The notes: generated by a model not told the origin, from the letters alone. A stretch of 64,000 nt of DNA from Marthasterias glacialis (GCA_911728455.2 OU452223.1:13987423-14051422), one strand, 5' to 3'; positions 50,489 to 63,811 are shown, counted from the first letter of the stretch. Numbers and translations: made by a program.

Positions 50489-53400
50489 GACGTGTCCAAC
50501 AAACTAGAGGTCCCAACTCGCGTTATTTCGGGAGCTAGCGAGCTTTTCCGGCCATCTTGATGACGTCAGAGTTGACCTAAATATTGCTATTTGCCCAAAT
50601 ATTGCGAATTGACCCCTTCCCCACTCACAAACCCTCTTCAGTGATATCTACTCTATCATTTTCTATCATAAAATCGCATAAAATTTTTTTGACCAAAATG
50701 GCGGGTGCTGACAGGGAGCTCCCTGTGAGAAATTTGTAATTTTTGACCCCTTTTGAAAAGTGCTTTTCATGGAATCAGTGGATGCGGGCGGCTCTTCGGA
50801 GACGTGTCCAACAAACTAGAGGTCCCAACTCGCGTTATTTCGGGAGCTAGCGAGCTTTTCCGGCCATCTTGATGACGTCAGAGTTGACCTAAATATTGCT
50901 ATTTGCCCAAATATTGCGAATTGACCCCTTCCCCACTCACAAACCCTCTTCAGTGATATCTACTCTATCATTTTCTATCATAAAATCGCATAAAATTTTT
51001 TTGACCAAAATGGCGGGTGCTGACAGGGAGCTCCCTGTGAGAAATTTGTAATTTTTGACCCCTTTTGAAAAGTGCTTTTCATGGAATCAGTGGATGCGGG
51101 CGGCTCTTCGGAGACGTGTCCAACAAACTAGAGGTCCCAACTCGCGTTATTTCGGGAGCTAGCGAGCTTTTCCGGCCATCTTGATGACGTCAGAGTTGAC
51201 CTAAATATTGCTATTTGCCCAAATATTGCGAATTGACCCCTTCCCCACTCACAAACCCTCTTCAGTGATATCTACTCTATCATTTTCTATCATAAAATCG
51301 CATAAAAATTTTTTGACCAAAATGGCGGGTGCTGACAGGGAGCTCCCTGTGAGAAATTTGTAATTTTTGACCCCTTTTGAAAAGTGCTTTTCATGGAATC
51401 AGTGGATGCGGGCGGCTCTTCGGAGACGTGTCCAACAAACTAGAGGTCCCAACTCGCGTTATTTCGGGAGCTAGCGAGCTTTTCCGGCCATCTTGATGAC
51501 GTCAGAGTTGACCTAAATATTGCTATTTGCCCAAATATTGCGAATTGACCCCTTCCCCACTCACAAACCCTCTTCAGTGATATCTACTCTATCATTTTCT
51601 ATCATAAAATCGCATAAAATTTTTTTGACCAAAATGGCGGGTGCTGACAGGGAGCTCCCTGTGAGAAATTTGTAATTTTTGACCCCTTTTGAAAAGTGCT
51701 TTTCATGGAATCAGTGGATGCGGGCGGCTCTTCGGAGACGTGTCCAACAAACTAGAGGTCCCAACTCGCGTTATTTCGGGAGCTAGCGAGCTTTTCCGGC
51801 CATCTTGATGACGTCAGAGTTGACCTAAATATTGCTATTTGCCCAAATATTGCGAATTGACCCCTTCCCCACTCACAAACCCTCTTCAGTGATATCTACT
51901 CTATCATTTTCTATCATAAAATCGCATAAAATTTTTTTGACCAAAATGGCGGGTGCTGACAGGGAGCTCCCTGTGAGAAATTTGTAATTTTTGACCCCTT
52001 TTGAAAAGTGCTTTTCATGGAATCAGTGGATGCGGGCGGCTCTTCGGAGACGTGTCCAACAAACTAGAGGTCCCAACTCGCGTTATTTCGGGAGCTAGCG
52101 AGCTTTTCCGGCCATCTTGATGACGTCAGAGTTGACCTAAATATTGCTATTTGCCCAAATATTGCGAATTGACCCCTTCCCCACTCACAAACCCTCTTCA
52201 GTGATATCTACTCTATCATTTTCTATCATAAAATCGCATAAAAATTTTTTGACCAAAATGGCGGGTGCTGACAGGGAGCTCCCTGTGAGAAATTTGTAAT
52301 TTTTGACCCCTTTTGAAAAGTGCTTTTCATGGAATCAGTGGATGCGGGCGGCTCTTCGGAGACGTGTCCAACAAACTAGAGGTCCCAACTCGCGTTATTT
52401 CGGGAGCTAGCGAGCTTTTCCGGCCATCTTGATGACGTCAGAGTTGACCTAAATATTGCTATTTGCCCAAATATTGCGAATTGACCCCTTCCCCACTCAC
52501 AAACCCTCTTCAGTGATATCTACTCTATCATTTTCTATCATAAAATCGCATAAAAAATTTTTGACCAAAATGGCGGGTGCTGACAGGGAGCTCCCTGTGA
52601 GAAATTTGTAATTTTTGACCCCTTTTGAAAAGTGCTTTTCATGGAATCAGTGGATGCGGGCGGCTCTTCGGAGACGTGTCCAACAAACTAGAGGTCCCAA
52701 CTCGCGTTATTTCGGGAGCTAGCGAGCTTTTCCGGCCATCTTGATGACGTCAGAGTTGACCTAAATATTGCTATTTGCCCAAATATTGCGAATTGACCCC
52801 TTCCCCACTCACAAACCCTCTTCAGTGATATCTACTCTATCATTTTCTATCATAAAATCGCATAAAAATTTTTTGACCAAAATGGCGGGTGCTGACAGGG
52901 AGCTCCCTGTGAGAAATTTGTAATTTTTGACCCCTTTTGAAAAGTGCTTTTCATGGAATCAGTGGATGCGGGCGGCTCTTCGGAGACGTGTCCAACAAAC
53001 TAGAGGTCCCAACTCGCGTTATTTCGGGAGCTAGCGAGCTTTTCCGGCCATCTTGATGACGTCAGAGTTGACCTAAATATTGCTATTTGCCCAAATATTG
53101 CGAATTGACCCCTTCCCCACTCACAAACCCTCTTCAGTGATATCTACTCTATCATTTTCTATCATAAAATCGCATAAAAATTTTTTGACCAAAATGGCGG
53201 GTGCTGACAGGGAGCTCCCTGTGAGAAATTTGTAATTTTTGACCCCTTTTGAAAAGTGCTTTTCATGGAATCAGTGGATGCGGGCGGCTCTTCGGAGACG
53301 TGTCCAACAAACTAGAGGTCCCAACTCGCGTTATTTCGGGAGCTAGCGAGCTTTTCCGGCCATCTTGATGACGTCAGAGTTGACCTAAATATTGCTATTT

Positions 53401-56400
53401 GCCCAAATATTGCGAATTGACCCCTTCCCCACTCACAAACCCTCTTCAGTGATATCTACTCTATCATTTTCTATCATAAAATCGCATAAAATTTTTTTGA
53501 CCAAAATGGCGGGTGCTGACAGGGAGCTCCCTGTGAGAAATTTGTAATTTTTGACCCCTTTTGAAAAGTGCTTTTCATGGAATCAGTGGATGCGGGCGGC
53601 TCTTCGGAGACGTGTCCAACAAACTAGAGGTCCCAACTCGCGTTATTTCGGGAGCTAGCGAGCTTTTCCGGCCATCTTGATGACGTCAGAGTTGACCTAA
53701 ATATTGCTATTTGCCCAAATATTGCGAATTGACCCCTTCCCCACTCACAAACCCTCTTCAGTGATATCTACTCTATCATTTTCTATCATAAAATCGCATA
53801 AAAATTTTTTGACCAAAATGGCGGGTGCTGACAGGGAGCTCCCTGTGAGAAATTTGTAATTTTTGACCCCTTTTGAAAAGTGCTTTTCATGGAATCAGTG
53901 GATGCGGGCGGCTCTTCGGAGACGTGTCCAACAAACTAGAGGTCCCAACTCGCGTTATTTCGGGAGCTAGCGAGCTTTTCCGGCCATCTTGATGACGTCA
54001 GAGTTGACCTAAATATTGCTATTTGCCCAAATATTGCGAATTGACCCCTTCCCCACTCACAAACCCTCTTCAGTGATATCTACTCTATCATTTTCTATCA
54101 TAAAATCGCATAAAATTTTTTTGACCAAAATGGCGGGTGCTGACAGGGAGCTCCCTGTGAGAAATTTGTAATTTTTGACCCCTTTTGAAAAGTGCTTTTC
54201 ATGGAATCAGTGGATGCGGGCGGCTCTTCGGAGACGTGTCCAACAAACTAGAGGTCCCAACTCGCGTTATTTCGGGAGCTAGCGAGCTTTTCCGGCCATC
54301 TTGATGACGTCAGAGTTGACCTAAATATTGCTATTTGCCCAAATATTGCGAATTGACCCCTTCCCCACTCACAAACCCTCTTCAGTGATATCTACTCTAT
54401 CATTTTCTATCATAAAATCGCATAAAATTTTTTTGACCAAAATGGCGGGTGCTGACAGGGAGCTCCCTGTGAGAAATTTGTAATTTTTGACCCCTTTTGA
54501 AAAGTGCTTTTCATGGAATCAGTGGATGCGGGCGGCTCTTCGGAGACGTGTCCAACAAACTAGAGGTCCCAACTCGCGTTATTTCGGGAGCTAGCGAGCT
54601 TTTCCGGCCATCTTGATGACGTCAGAGTTGACCTAAATATTGCTATTTGCCCAAATATTGCGAATTGACCCCTTCCCCACTCACAAACCCTCTTCAGTGA
54701 TATCTACTCTATCATTTTCTATCATAAAATCGCATAAAATTTTTTTGACCAAAATGGCGGGTGCTGACAGGGAGCTCCCTGTGAGAAATTTGTAATTTTT
54801 GACCCCTTTTGAAAAGTGCTTTTCATGGAATCAGTGGATGCGGGCGGCTCTTCGGAGACGTGTCCAACAAACTAGAGGTCCCAACTCGCGTTATTTCGGG
54901 AGCTAGCGAGCTTTTCCGGCCATCTTGATGACGTCAGAGTTGACCTAAATATTGCTATTTGCCCAAATATTGCGAATTGACCCCTTCCCCACTCACAAAC
55001 CCTCTTCAGTGATATCTACTCTATCATTTTCTATCATAAAATCGCATAAAAATTTTTTGACCAAAATGGCGGGTGCTGACAGGGAGCTCCCTGTGAGAAA
55101 TTTGTAATTTTTGACCCCTTTTGAAAAGTGCTTTTCATGGAATCAGTGGATGCGGGCGGCTCTTCGGAGACGTGTCCAACAAACTAGAGGTCCCAACTCG
55201 CGTTATTTCGGGAGCTAGCGAGCTTTTCCGGCCATCTTGATGACGTCAGAGTTGACCTAAATATTGCTATTTGCCCAAATATTGCGAATTGACCCCTTCC
55301 CCACTCACAAACCCTCTTCAGTGATATCTACTCTATCATTTTCTATCATAAAATCGCATAAAATTTTTTTGACCAAAATGGCGGGTGCTGACAGGGAGCT
55401 CCCTGTGAGAAATTTGTAATTTTTGACCCCTTTTGAAAAGTGCTTTTCATGGAATCAGTGGATGCGGGCGGCTCTTCGGAGACGTGTCCAACAAACTAGA
55501 GGTCCCAACTCGCGTTATTTCGGGAGCTAGCGAGCTTTTCCGGCCATCTTGATGACGTCAGAGTTGACCTAAATATTGCTATTTGCCCAAATATTGCGAA
55601 TTGACCCCTTCCCCACTCACAAACCCTCTTCAGTGATATCTACTCTATCATTTTCTATCATAAAATCGCATAAAATTTTTTTGACCAAAATGGCGGGTGC
55701 TGACAGGGAGCTCCCTGTGAGAAATTTGTAATTTTTGACCCCTTTTGAAAAGTGCTTTTCATGGAATCAGTGGATGCGGGCGGCTCTTCGGAGACGTGTC
55801 CAACAAACTAGAGGTCCCAACTCGCGTTATTTCGGGAGCTAGCGAGCTTTTCCGGCCATCTTGATGACGTCAGAGTTGACCTAAATATTGCTATTTGCCC
55901 AAATATTGCGAATTGACCCCTTCCCCACTCACAAACCCTCTTCAGTGATATCTACTCTATCATTTTCTATCATAAAATCGCATAAAATTTTTTTGACCAA
56001 AATGGCGGGTGCTGACAGGGAGCTCCCTGTGAGAAATTTGTAATTTTTGACCCCTTTTGAAAAGTGCTTTTCATGGAATCAGTGGATGCGGGCGGCTCTT
56101 CGGAGACGTGTCCAACAAACTAGAGGTCCCAACTCGCGTTATTTCGGGAGCTAGCGAGCTTTTCCGGCCATCTTGATGACGTCAGAGTTGACCTAAATAT
56201 TGCTATTTGCCCAAATATTGCGAATTGACCCCTTCCCCACTCACAAACCCTCTTCAGTGATATCTACTCTATCATTTTCTATCATAAAATCGCATAAAAT
56301 TTTTTTGACCAAAATGGCGGGTGCTGACAGGGAGCTCCCTGTGAGAAATTTGTAATTTTTGACCCCTTTTGAAAAGTGCTTTTCATGGAATCAGTGGATG

Positions 56401-56728
56401 CGGGCGGCTCTTCGGAGACGTGTCCAACAAACTAGAGGTCCCAACTCGCGTTATTTCGGGAGCTAGCGAGCTTTTCCGGCCATCTTGATGACGTCAGAGT
56501 TGACCTAAATATTGCTATTTGCCCAAATATTGCGAATTGACCCCTTCCCCACTCACAAACCCTCTTCAGTGATATCTACTCTATCATTTTCTATCATAAA
56601 ATCGCATAAAAATTTTTTGACCAAAATGGCGGGTGCTGACAGGGAGCTCCCTGTGAGAAATTTGTAATTTTTGACCCCTTTTGAAAAGTGCTTTTCATGG
56701 AATCAGTGGATGCGGGCGGCTCTTCGGA

Positions 56729-59224
56729 GACGTGTCCAACAAACTAGAGGTCCCAACTCGCGTTATTTCGGGAGCTAGCGAGCTTTTCCGGCCATCTTGA
56801 TGACGTCAGAGTTGACCTAAATATTGCTATTTGCCCAAATATTGCGAATTGACCCCTTCCCCACTCACAAACCCTCTTCAGTGATATCTACTCTATCATT
56901 TTCTATCATAAAATCGCATAAAATTTTTTTGACCAAAATGGCGGGTGCTGACAGGGAGCTCCCTGTGAGAAATTTGTAATTTTTGACCCCTTTTGAAAAG
57001 TGCTTTTCATGGAATCAGTGGATGCGGGCGGCTCTTCGGAGACGTGTCCAACAAACTAGAGGTCCCAACTCGCGTTATTTCGGGAGCTAGCGAGCTTTTC
57101 CGGCCATCTTGATGACGTCAGAGTTGACCTAAATATTGCTATTTGCCCAAATATTGCGAATTGACCCCTTCCCCACTCACAAACCCTCTTCAGTGATATC
57201 TACTCTATCATTTTCTATCATAAAATCGCATAAAATTTTTTTGACCAAAATGGCGGGTGCTGACAGGGAGCTCCCTGTGAGAAATTTGTAATTTTTGACC
57301 CCTTTTGAAAAGTGCTTTTCATGGAATCAGTGGATGCGGGCGGCTCTTCGGAGACGTGTCCAACAAACTAGAGGTCCCAACTCGCGTTATTTCGGGAGCT
57401 AGCGAGCTTTTCCGGCCATCTTGATGACGTCAGAGTTGACCTAAATATTGCTATTTGCCCAAATATTGCGAATTGACCCCTTCCCCACTCACAAACCCTC
57501 TTCAGTGATATCTACTCTATCATTTTCTATCATAAAATCGCATAAAATTTTTTTGACCAAAATGGCGGGTGCTGACAGGGAGCTCCCTGTGAGAAATTTG
57601 TAATTTTTGACCCCTTTTGAAAAGTGCTTTTCATGGAATCAGTGGATGCGGGCGGCTCTTCGGAGACGTGTCCAACAAACTAGAGGTCCCAACTCGCGTT
57701 ATTTCGGGAGCTAGCGAGCTTTTCCGGCCATCTTGATGACGTCAGAGTTGACCTAAATATTGCTATTTGCCCAAATATTGCGAATTGACCCCTTCCCCAC
57801 TCACAAACCCTCTTCAGTGATATCTACTCTATCATTTTCTATCATAAAATCGCATAAAATTTTTTTGACCAAAATGGCGGGTGCTGACAGGGAGCTCCCT
57901 GTGAGAAATTTGTAATTTTTGACCCCTTTTGAAAAGTGCTTTTCATGGAATCAGTGGATGCGGGCGGCTCTTCGGAGACGTGTCCAACAAACTAGAGGTC
58001 CCAACTCGCGTTATTTCGGGAGCTAGCGAGCTTTTCCGGCCATCTTGATGACGTCAGAGTTGACCTAAATATTGCTATTTGCCCAAATATTGCGAATTGA
58101 CCCCTTCCCCACTCACAAACCCTCTTCAGTGATATCTACTCTATCATTTTCTATCATAAAATCGCATAAAATTTTTTTGACCAAAATGGCGGGTGCTGAC
58201 AGGGAGCTCCCTGTGAGAAATTTGTAATTTTTGACCCCTTTTGAAAAGTGCTTTTCATGGAATCAGTGGATGCGGGCGGCTCTTCGGAGACGTGTCCAAC
58301 AAACTAGAGGTCCCAACTCGCGTTATTTCGGGAGCTAGCGAGCTTTTCCGGCCATCTTGATGACGTCAGAGTTGACCTAAATATTGCTATTTGCCCAAAT
58401 ATTGCGAATTGACCCCTTCCCCACTCACAAACCCTCTTCAGTGATATCTACTCTATCATTTTCTATCATAAAATCGCATAAAATTTTTTTGACCAAAATG
58501 GCGGGTGCTGACAGGGAGCTCCCTGTGAGAAATTTGTAATTTTTGACCCCTTTTGAAAAGTGCTTTTCATGGAATCAGTGGATGCGGGCGGCTCTTCGGA
58601 GACGTGTCCAACAAACTAGAGGTCCCAACTCGCGTTATTTCGGGAGCTAGCGAGCTTTTCCGGCCATCTTGATGACGTCAGAGTTGACCTAAATATTGCT
58701 ATTTGCCCAAATATTGCGAATTGACCCCTTCCCCACTCACAAACCCTCTTCAGTGATATCTACTCTATCATTTTCTATCATAAAATCGCATAAAATTTTT
58801 TTGACCAAAATGGCGGGTGCTGACAGGGAGCTCCCTGTGAGAAATTTGTAATTTTTGACCCCTTTTGAAAAGTGCTTTTCATGGAATCAGTGGATGCGGG
58901 CGGCTCTTCGGAGACGTGTCCAACAAACTAGAGGTCCCAACTCGCGTTATTTCGGGAGCTAGCGAGCTTTTCCGGCCATCTTGATGACGTCAGAGTTGAC
59001 CTAAATATTGCTATTTGCCCAAATATTGCGAATTGACCCCTTCCCCACTCACAAACCCTCTTCAGTGATATCTACTCTATCATTTTCTATCATAAAATCG
59101 CATAAAATTTTTTTGACCAAAATGGCGGGTGCTGACAGGGAGCTCCCTGTGAGAAATTTGTAATTTTTGACCCCTTTTGAAAAGTGCTTTTCATGGAATC
59201 AGTGGATGCGGGCGGCTCTTCGGA
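56729..59224 (+). repeat. Run of eight apparently identical monomers (M183-M190)
   Basis: I found no difference among these eight consecutive 312-bp units, including the A4T7 tract. It is the longest run without variation that I noticed. Confidence 0.7.
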
Positions 59225-62200
59225 GACGTGTCCAACAAACTAGAGGTCCCAACTCGCGTTATTTCGGGAGCTAGCGAGCTTTTCCGGCCATCTTGATGAC
59301 GTCAGAGTTGACCTAAATATTGCTATTTGCCCAAATATTGCGAATTGACCCCTTCCCCACTCACAAACCCTCTTCAGTGATATCTACTCTATCATTTTCT
59401 ATCATAAAATCGCATAAAAATTTTTTGACCAAAATGGCGGGTGCTGACAGGGAGCTCCCTGTGAGAAATTTGTAATTTTTGACCCCTTTTGAAAAGTGCT
59501 TTTCATGGAATCAGTGGATGCGGGCGGCTCTTCGGAGACGTGTCCAACAAACTAGAGGTCCCAACTCGCGTTATTTCGGGAGCTAGCGAGCTTTTCCGGC
59601 CATCTTGATGACGTCAGAGTTGACCTAAATATTGCTATTTGCCCAAATATTGCGAATTGACCCCTTCCCCACTCACAAACCCTCTTCAGTGATATCTACT
59701 CTATCATTTTCTATCATAAAATCGCATAAAATTTTTTTGACCAAAATGGCGGGTGCTGACAGGGAGCTCCCTGTGAGAAATTTGTAATTTTTGACCCCTT
59801 TTGAAAAGTGCTTTTCATGGAATCAGTGGATGCGGGCGGCTCTTCGGAGACGTGTCCAACAAACTAGAGGTCCCAACTCGCGTTATTTCGGGAGCTAGCG
59901 AGCTTTTCCGGCCATCTTGATGACGTCAGAGTTGACCTAAATATTGCTATTTGCCCAAATATTGCGAATTGACCCCTTCCCCACTCACAAACCCTCTTCA
60001 GTGATATCTACTCTATCATTTTCTATCATAAAATCGCATAAAATTTTTTTGACCAAAATGGCGGGTGCTGACAGGGAGCTCCCTGTGAGAAATTTGTAAT
60101 TTTTGACCCCTTTTGAAAAGTGCTTTTCATGGAATCAGTGGATGCGGGCGGCTCTTCGGAGACGTGTCCAACAAACTAGAGGTCCCAACTCGCGTTATTT
60201 CGGGAGCTAGCGAGCTTTTCCGGCCATCTTGATGACGTCAGAGTTGACCTAAATATTGCTATTTGCCCAAATATTGCGAATTGACCCCTTCCCCACTCAC
60301 AAACCCTCTTCAGTGATATCTACTCTATCATTTTCTATCATAAAATCGCATAAAATTTTTTTGACCAAAATGGCGGGTGCTGACAGGGAGCTCCCTGTGA
60401 GAAATTTGTAATTTTTGACCCCTTTTGAAAAGTGCTTTTCATGGAATCAGTGGATGCGGGCGGCTCTTCGGAGACGTGTCCAACAAACTAGAGGTCCCAA
60501 CTCGCGTTATTTCGGGAGCTAGCGAGCTTTTCCGGCCATCTTGAAGACGTCAGAGTTGACCTAAATATTGCTATTTGCCCAAATATTGCGAATTGACCCC
60601 TTCCCCACTCACAAACCCTCTTCAGTGATATCTACTCTATCATTTTCTATCATAAAATCGCATAAATTTTTTTTGACCAAAATGGCGGGTGCTGACAGGG
60701 AGCTCCCTGTGAGAAATTTGTAATTTTTGACCCCTTTTGAAAAGTGCTTTTCATGGAATCAGTGGATGCGGGCGGCTCTTCGGAGACGTGTCCAACAAAC
60801 TAGAGGTCCCAACTCGCGTTATTTCGGGAGCTAGCGAGCTTTTCCGGCCATCTTGATGACGTCAGAGTTGACCTAAATATTGCTATTTGCCCAAATATTG
60901 CGAATTGACCCCTTCCCCACTCACAAACCCTCTTCAGTGATATCTACTCTATCATTTTCTATCATAAAATCGCATAAAATTTTTTTGACCAAAATGGCGG
61001 GTGCTGACAGGGAGCTCCCTGTGAGAAATTTGTAATTTTTGACCCCTTTTGAAAAGTGCTTTTCATGGAATCAGTGGATGCGGGCGGCTCTTCGGAGACG
61101 TGTCCAACAAACTAGAGGTCCCAACTCGCGTTATTTCGGGAGCTAGCGAGCTTTTCCGGCCATCTTGATGACGTCAGAGTTGACCTAAATATTGCTATTT
61201 GCCCAAATATTGCGAATTGACCCCTTCCCCACTCACAAACCCTCTTCAGTGATATCTACTCTATCATTTTCTATCATAAAATCGCATAAAATTTTTTTGA
61301 CCAAAATGGCGGGTGCTGACAGGGAGCTCCCTGTGAGAAATTTGTAATTTTTGACCCCTTTTGAAAAGTGCTTTTCATAGAATCAGTGGATGCGGGCGGC
61401 TCTTCGGAGACGTGTCCAACAAACTAGAGGTCCCAACTCGCGTTATTTCGGGAGCTAGCGAGCTTTTCCGGCCATCTTGATGACGTCAGAGTTGACCTAA
61501 ATATTGCTATTTGCCCAAATATTGCGAATTGACCCCTTCCCCACTCACAAACCCTCTTCAGTGATATCTACTCTATCATTTTCTATCATAAAATCGCATA
61601 AAATTTTTTTGACCAAAATGGCGGGTGCTGACAGGGAGCTCCCTGTGAGAAATTTGTAATTTTTGACCCCTTTTGAAAAGTGCTTTTCATGGAATCAGTG
61701 GATGCGGGCGGCTCTTCGGAGACGTGTCCAACAAACTAGAGGTCCCAACTCGCGTTATTTCGGGAGCTAGCGAGCTTTTCCGGCCATCTTGATGACGTCA
61801 GAGTTGACCTAAATATTGCTATTTGCCCAAATATTGCGAATTGACCCCTTCCCCACTCACAAACCCTCTTCAGTGATATCTACTCTATCATTTTCTATCA
61901 TAAAATCGCATAAAATTTTTTTGACCAAAATGGCGGGTGCTGACAGGGAGCTCCCTGTGAGAAATTTGTAATTTTTGACCCCTTTTGAAAAGTGCTTTTC
62001 ATGGAATCAGTGGATGCGGGCGGCTCTTCGGAGACGTGTCCAACAAACTAGAGGTCCCAACTCGCGTTATTTCGGGAGCTAGCGAGCTTTTCCGGCCATC
62101 TTGATGACGTCAGAGTTGACCTAAATATTGCTATTTGCCCAAATATTGCGAATTGACCCCTTCCCCACTCACAAACCCTCTTCAGTGATATCTACTCTAT

Positions 62201-63647
62201 CATTTTCTATCATAAAATCGCATAAAAATTTTTTGACCAAAATGGCGGGTGCTGACAGGGAGCTCCCTGTGAGAAATTTGTAATTTTTGACCCCTTTTGA
62301 AAAGTGCTTTTCATGGAATCAGTGGATGCGGGCGGCTCTTCGGAGACGTGTCCAACAAACTAGAGGTCCCAACTCGCGTTATTTCGGGAGCTAGCGAGCT
62401 TTTCCGGCCATCTTGATGACGTCAGAGTTGACCTAAATATTGCTATTTGCCCAAATATTGCGAATTGACCCCTTCCCCACTCACAAACCCTCTTCAGTGA
62501 TATCTACTCTATCATTTTCTATCATAAAATCGCATAAAATTTTTTTGACCAAAATGGCGGGTGCTGACAGGGAGCTCCCTGTGAGAAATTTGTAATTTTT
62601 GACCCCTTTTGAAAAGTGCTTTTCATGGAATCAGTGGATGCGGGCGGCTCTTCGGAGACGTGTCCAACAAACTAGAGGTCCCAACTCGCGTTATTTCGGG
62701 AGCTAGCGAGCTTTTCCGGCCATCTTGATGACGTCAGAGTTGACCTAAATATTGCTATTTGCCCAAATATTGCGAATTGACCCCTTCCCCACTCACAAAC
62801 CCTCTTCAGTGATATCTACTCTATCATTTTCTATCATAAAATCGCATAAAATTTTTTTGACCAAAATGGCGGGTGCTGACAGGGAGCTCCCTGTGAGAAA
62901 TTTGTAATTTTTGACCCCTTTTGAAAAGTGCTTTTCATGGAATCAGTGGATGCGGGCGGCTCTTCGGAGACGTGTCCAACAAACTAGAGGTCCCAACTCG
63001 CGTTATTTCGGGAGCTAGCGAGCTTTTCCGGCCATCTTGATGACGTCAGAGTTGACCTAAATATTGCTATTTGCCCAAATATTGCGAATTGACCCCTTCC
63101 CCACTCACAAACCCTCTTCAGTGATATCTACTCTATCATTTTCTATCATAAAATCGCATAAAAATTTTTTGACCAAAATGGCGGGTGCTGACAGGGAGCT
63201 CCCTGTGAGAAATTTGTAATTTTTGACCCCTTTTGAAAAGTGCTTTTCATGGAATCAGTGGATGCGGGCGGCTCTTCGGAGACGTGTCCAACAAACTAGA
63301 GGTCCCAACTCGCGTTATTTCGGGAGCTAGCGAGCTTTTCCGGCCATCTTGATGACGTCAGAGTTGACCTAAATATTGCTATTTGCCCAAATATTGCGAA
63401 TTGACCCCTTCCCCACTCACAAACCCTCTTCAGTGATATCTACTCTATCATTTTCTATCATAAAATCGCATAAAATTTTTTTGACCAAAATGGCGGGTGC
63501 TGACAGGGAGCTCCCTGTGAGAAATTTGTAATTTTTGACCCCTTTTGAAAAGTGCTTTTCATGGAATCAGTGGATGCGGGCGGCTCTTCGGAGACGTGTC
63601 CAACAAACTAGAGGTCCCAACTCGCGTTATTTCGGGAGCTAGCGAGC

Positions 63648-63655
63648 TTTTCCGG
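63648..63655 (-). promoter_or_regulatory. ETS-like site, repeated per monomer
   Basis: TTTTCCGG on + reads CCGGAAAA on the minus strand. It contains the CCGGAA core of ETS-family sites, although the usual high-affinity form is CCGGAAG. It abuts the YY1-like site. M18 and M21 have TTTTCTGG and so lose the core CpG. Binding is unproven. Confidence 0.35.
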
Positions 63656-63663
63656 CCATCTTG
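63656..63663 (-). promoter_or_regulatory. YY1/Pho-like site 1, repeated per monomer
   Basis: CCATCTTG on + is CAAGATGG on minus, and with flanks reads CAAGATGGCCGG. This fits the YY1/Pleiohomeotic core (AAGATGGC / GCCAT). It lies directly between the ETS-like and CRE sites, and I saw no change in it across the array. Confidence 0.4.
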
Positions 63664-63664
63664 A

Positions 63665-63672
63665 TGACGTCA
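63665..63672 (+). promoter_or_regulatory. Consensus CRE (TGACGTCA), repeated per monomer
   Basis: TGACGTCA is the full palindromic cAMP response element bound by CREB/ATF bZIP dimers. It is at r73-80 in almost every unit, so about 200 copies occur here. Exceptions: M1 and M8 have TGACCTCA; M82, M87 and M195 have AGACGTCA. The near-invariance may reflect homogenisation rather than selection. The match is exact; function is inferred. Confidence 0.5.
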
Positions 63673-63675
63673 GAG

Positions 63676-63709
63676 TTGACCTAAATATTGCTATTTGCCC
63701 AAATATTGC
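63676..63709 (+). repeat. Internal short direct repeat within the monomer
   Basis: TTGACCTAAATATTGC (r84-99) is followed by TTGCCCAAATATTGC (r103-117). The shared AAATATTGC copies are 18 bp apart. This looks like an ancient internal tandem duplication. The second copy supplies most of the CENP-B-box-like element. Confidence 0.6.
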
Positions 63710-63713
63710 GAAT
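63697..63713 (-). other. CENP-B-box-like element, repeated per monomer
   Basis: The minus strand reads ATTCGCAATATTTGGGC. Against the CENP-B box core nTTCGnnnnAnnCGGGn it keeps TTCG, the central A and GGG, with one mismatch: TGGG in place of CGGG, a CpG-to-TpG type change. That is 8 of 9 core positions. A random 312-bp unit would give a match this good on either strand with a probability of roughly 7%, so it is suggestive only. M41 and M48 have GCGAAAT next to it but keep the core. Confidence 0.35.
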
Positions 63714-63783
63714 TGACCCCTTCCCCACTCACAAACCCTCTTCAGTGATATCTACTCTATCATTTTCTATCATAAAATCGCAT

Positions 63784-63794
63784 AAAATTTTTTT
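63784..63794 (+). other. A/T tract (A4T7) with shifting A-to-T junction
   Basis: AAAATTTTTTT has no TpA step and is a classic A-tract expected to be stiff and curved, a common satellite property. The total length is nearly always 11 bp, but the junction moves: A3T8, A4T7, A5T6 and A6T5 all occur. It is the most variable site of the right-hand zone. Several 311-bp units (M31, M123, M129, M134, M140) are A3T7; M41 lacks one T in its TCAAA-type tract. Confidence 0.7.
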
Positions 63795-63797
63795 GAC

Positions 63798-63809
63798 CAA
63801 AATGGCGGG
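63798..63809 (+). promoter_or_regulatory. YY1/Pho-like site 2 (opposite orientation), repeated per monomer
   Basis: CAAAATGGCGGG resembles the YY1 consensus with an ATGGCGG core. It lies about 140 bp from site 1 and in the opposite orientation. M17, M20 and M44 have ATGGTGG. Function is inferred. Confidence 0.35.
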
Positions 63810-63811
63810 TG

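Noticed and set aside
63638-63643. GCTAGC/AGCT inverted motif near r46 as a second regulatory palindrome
   Set aside because: Only 6 bp are perfectly palindromic and the extended match is imperfect; this is too short to support a call.
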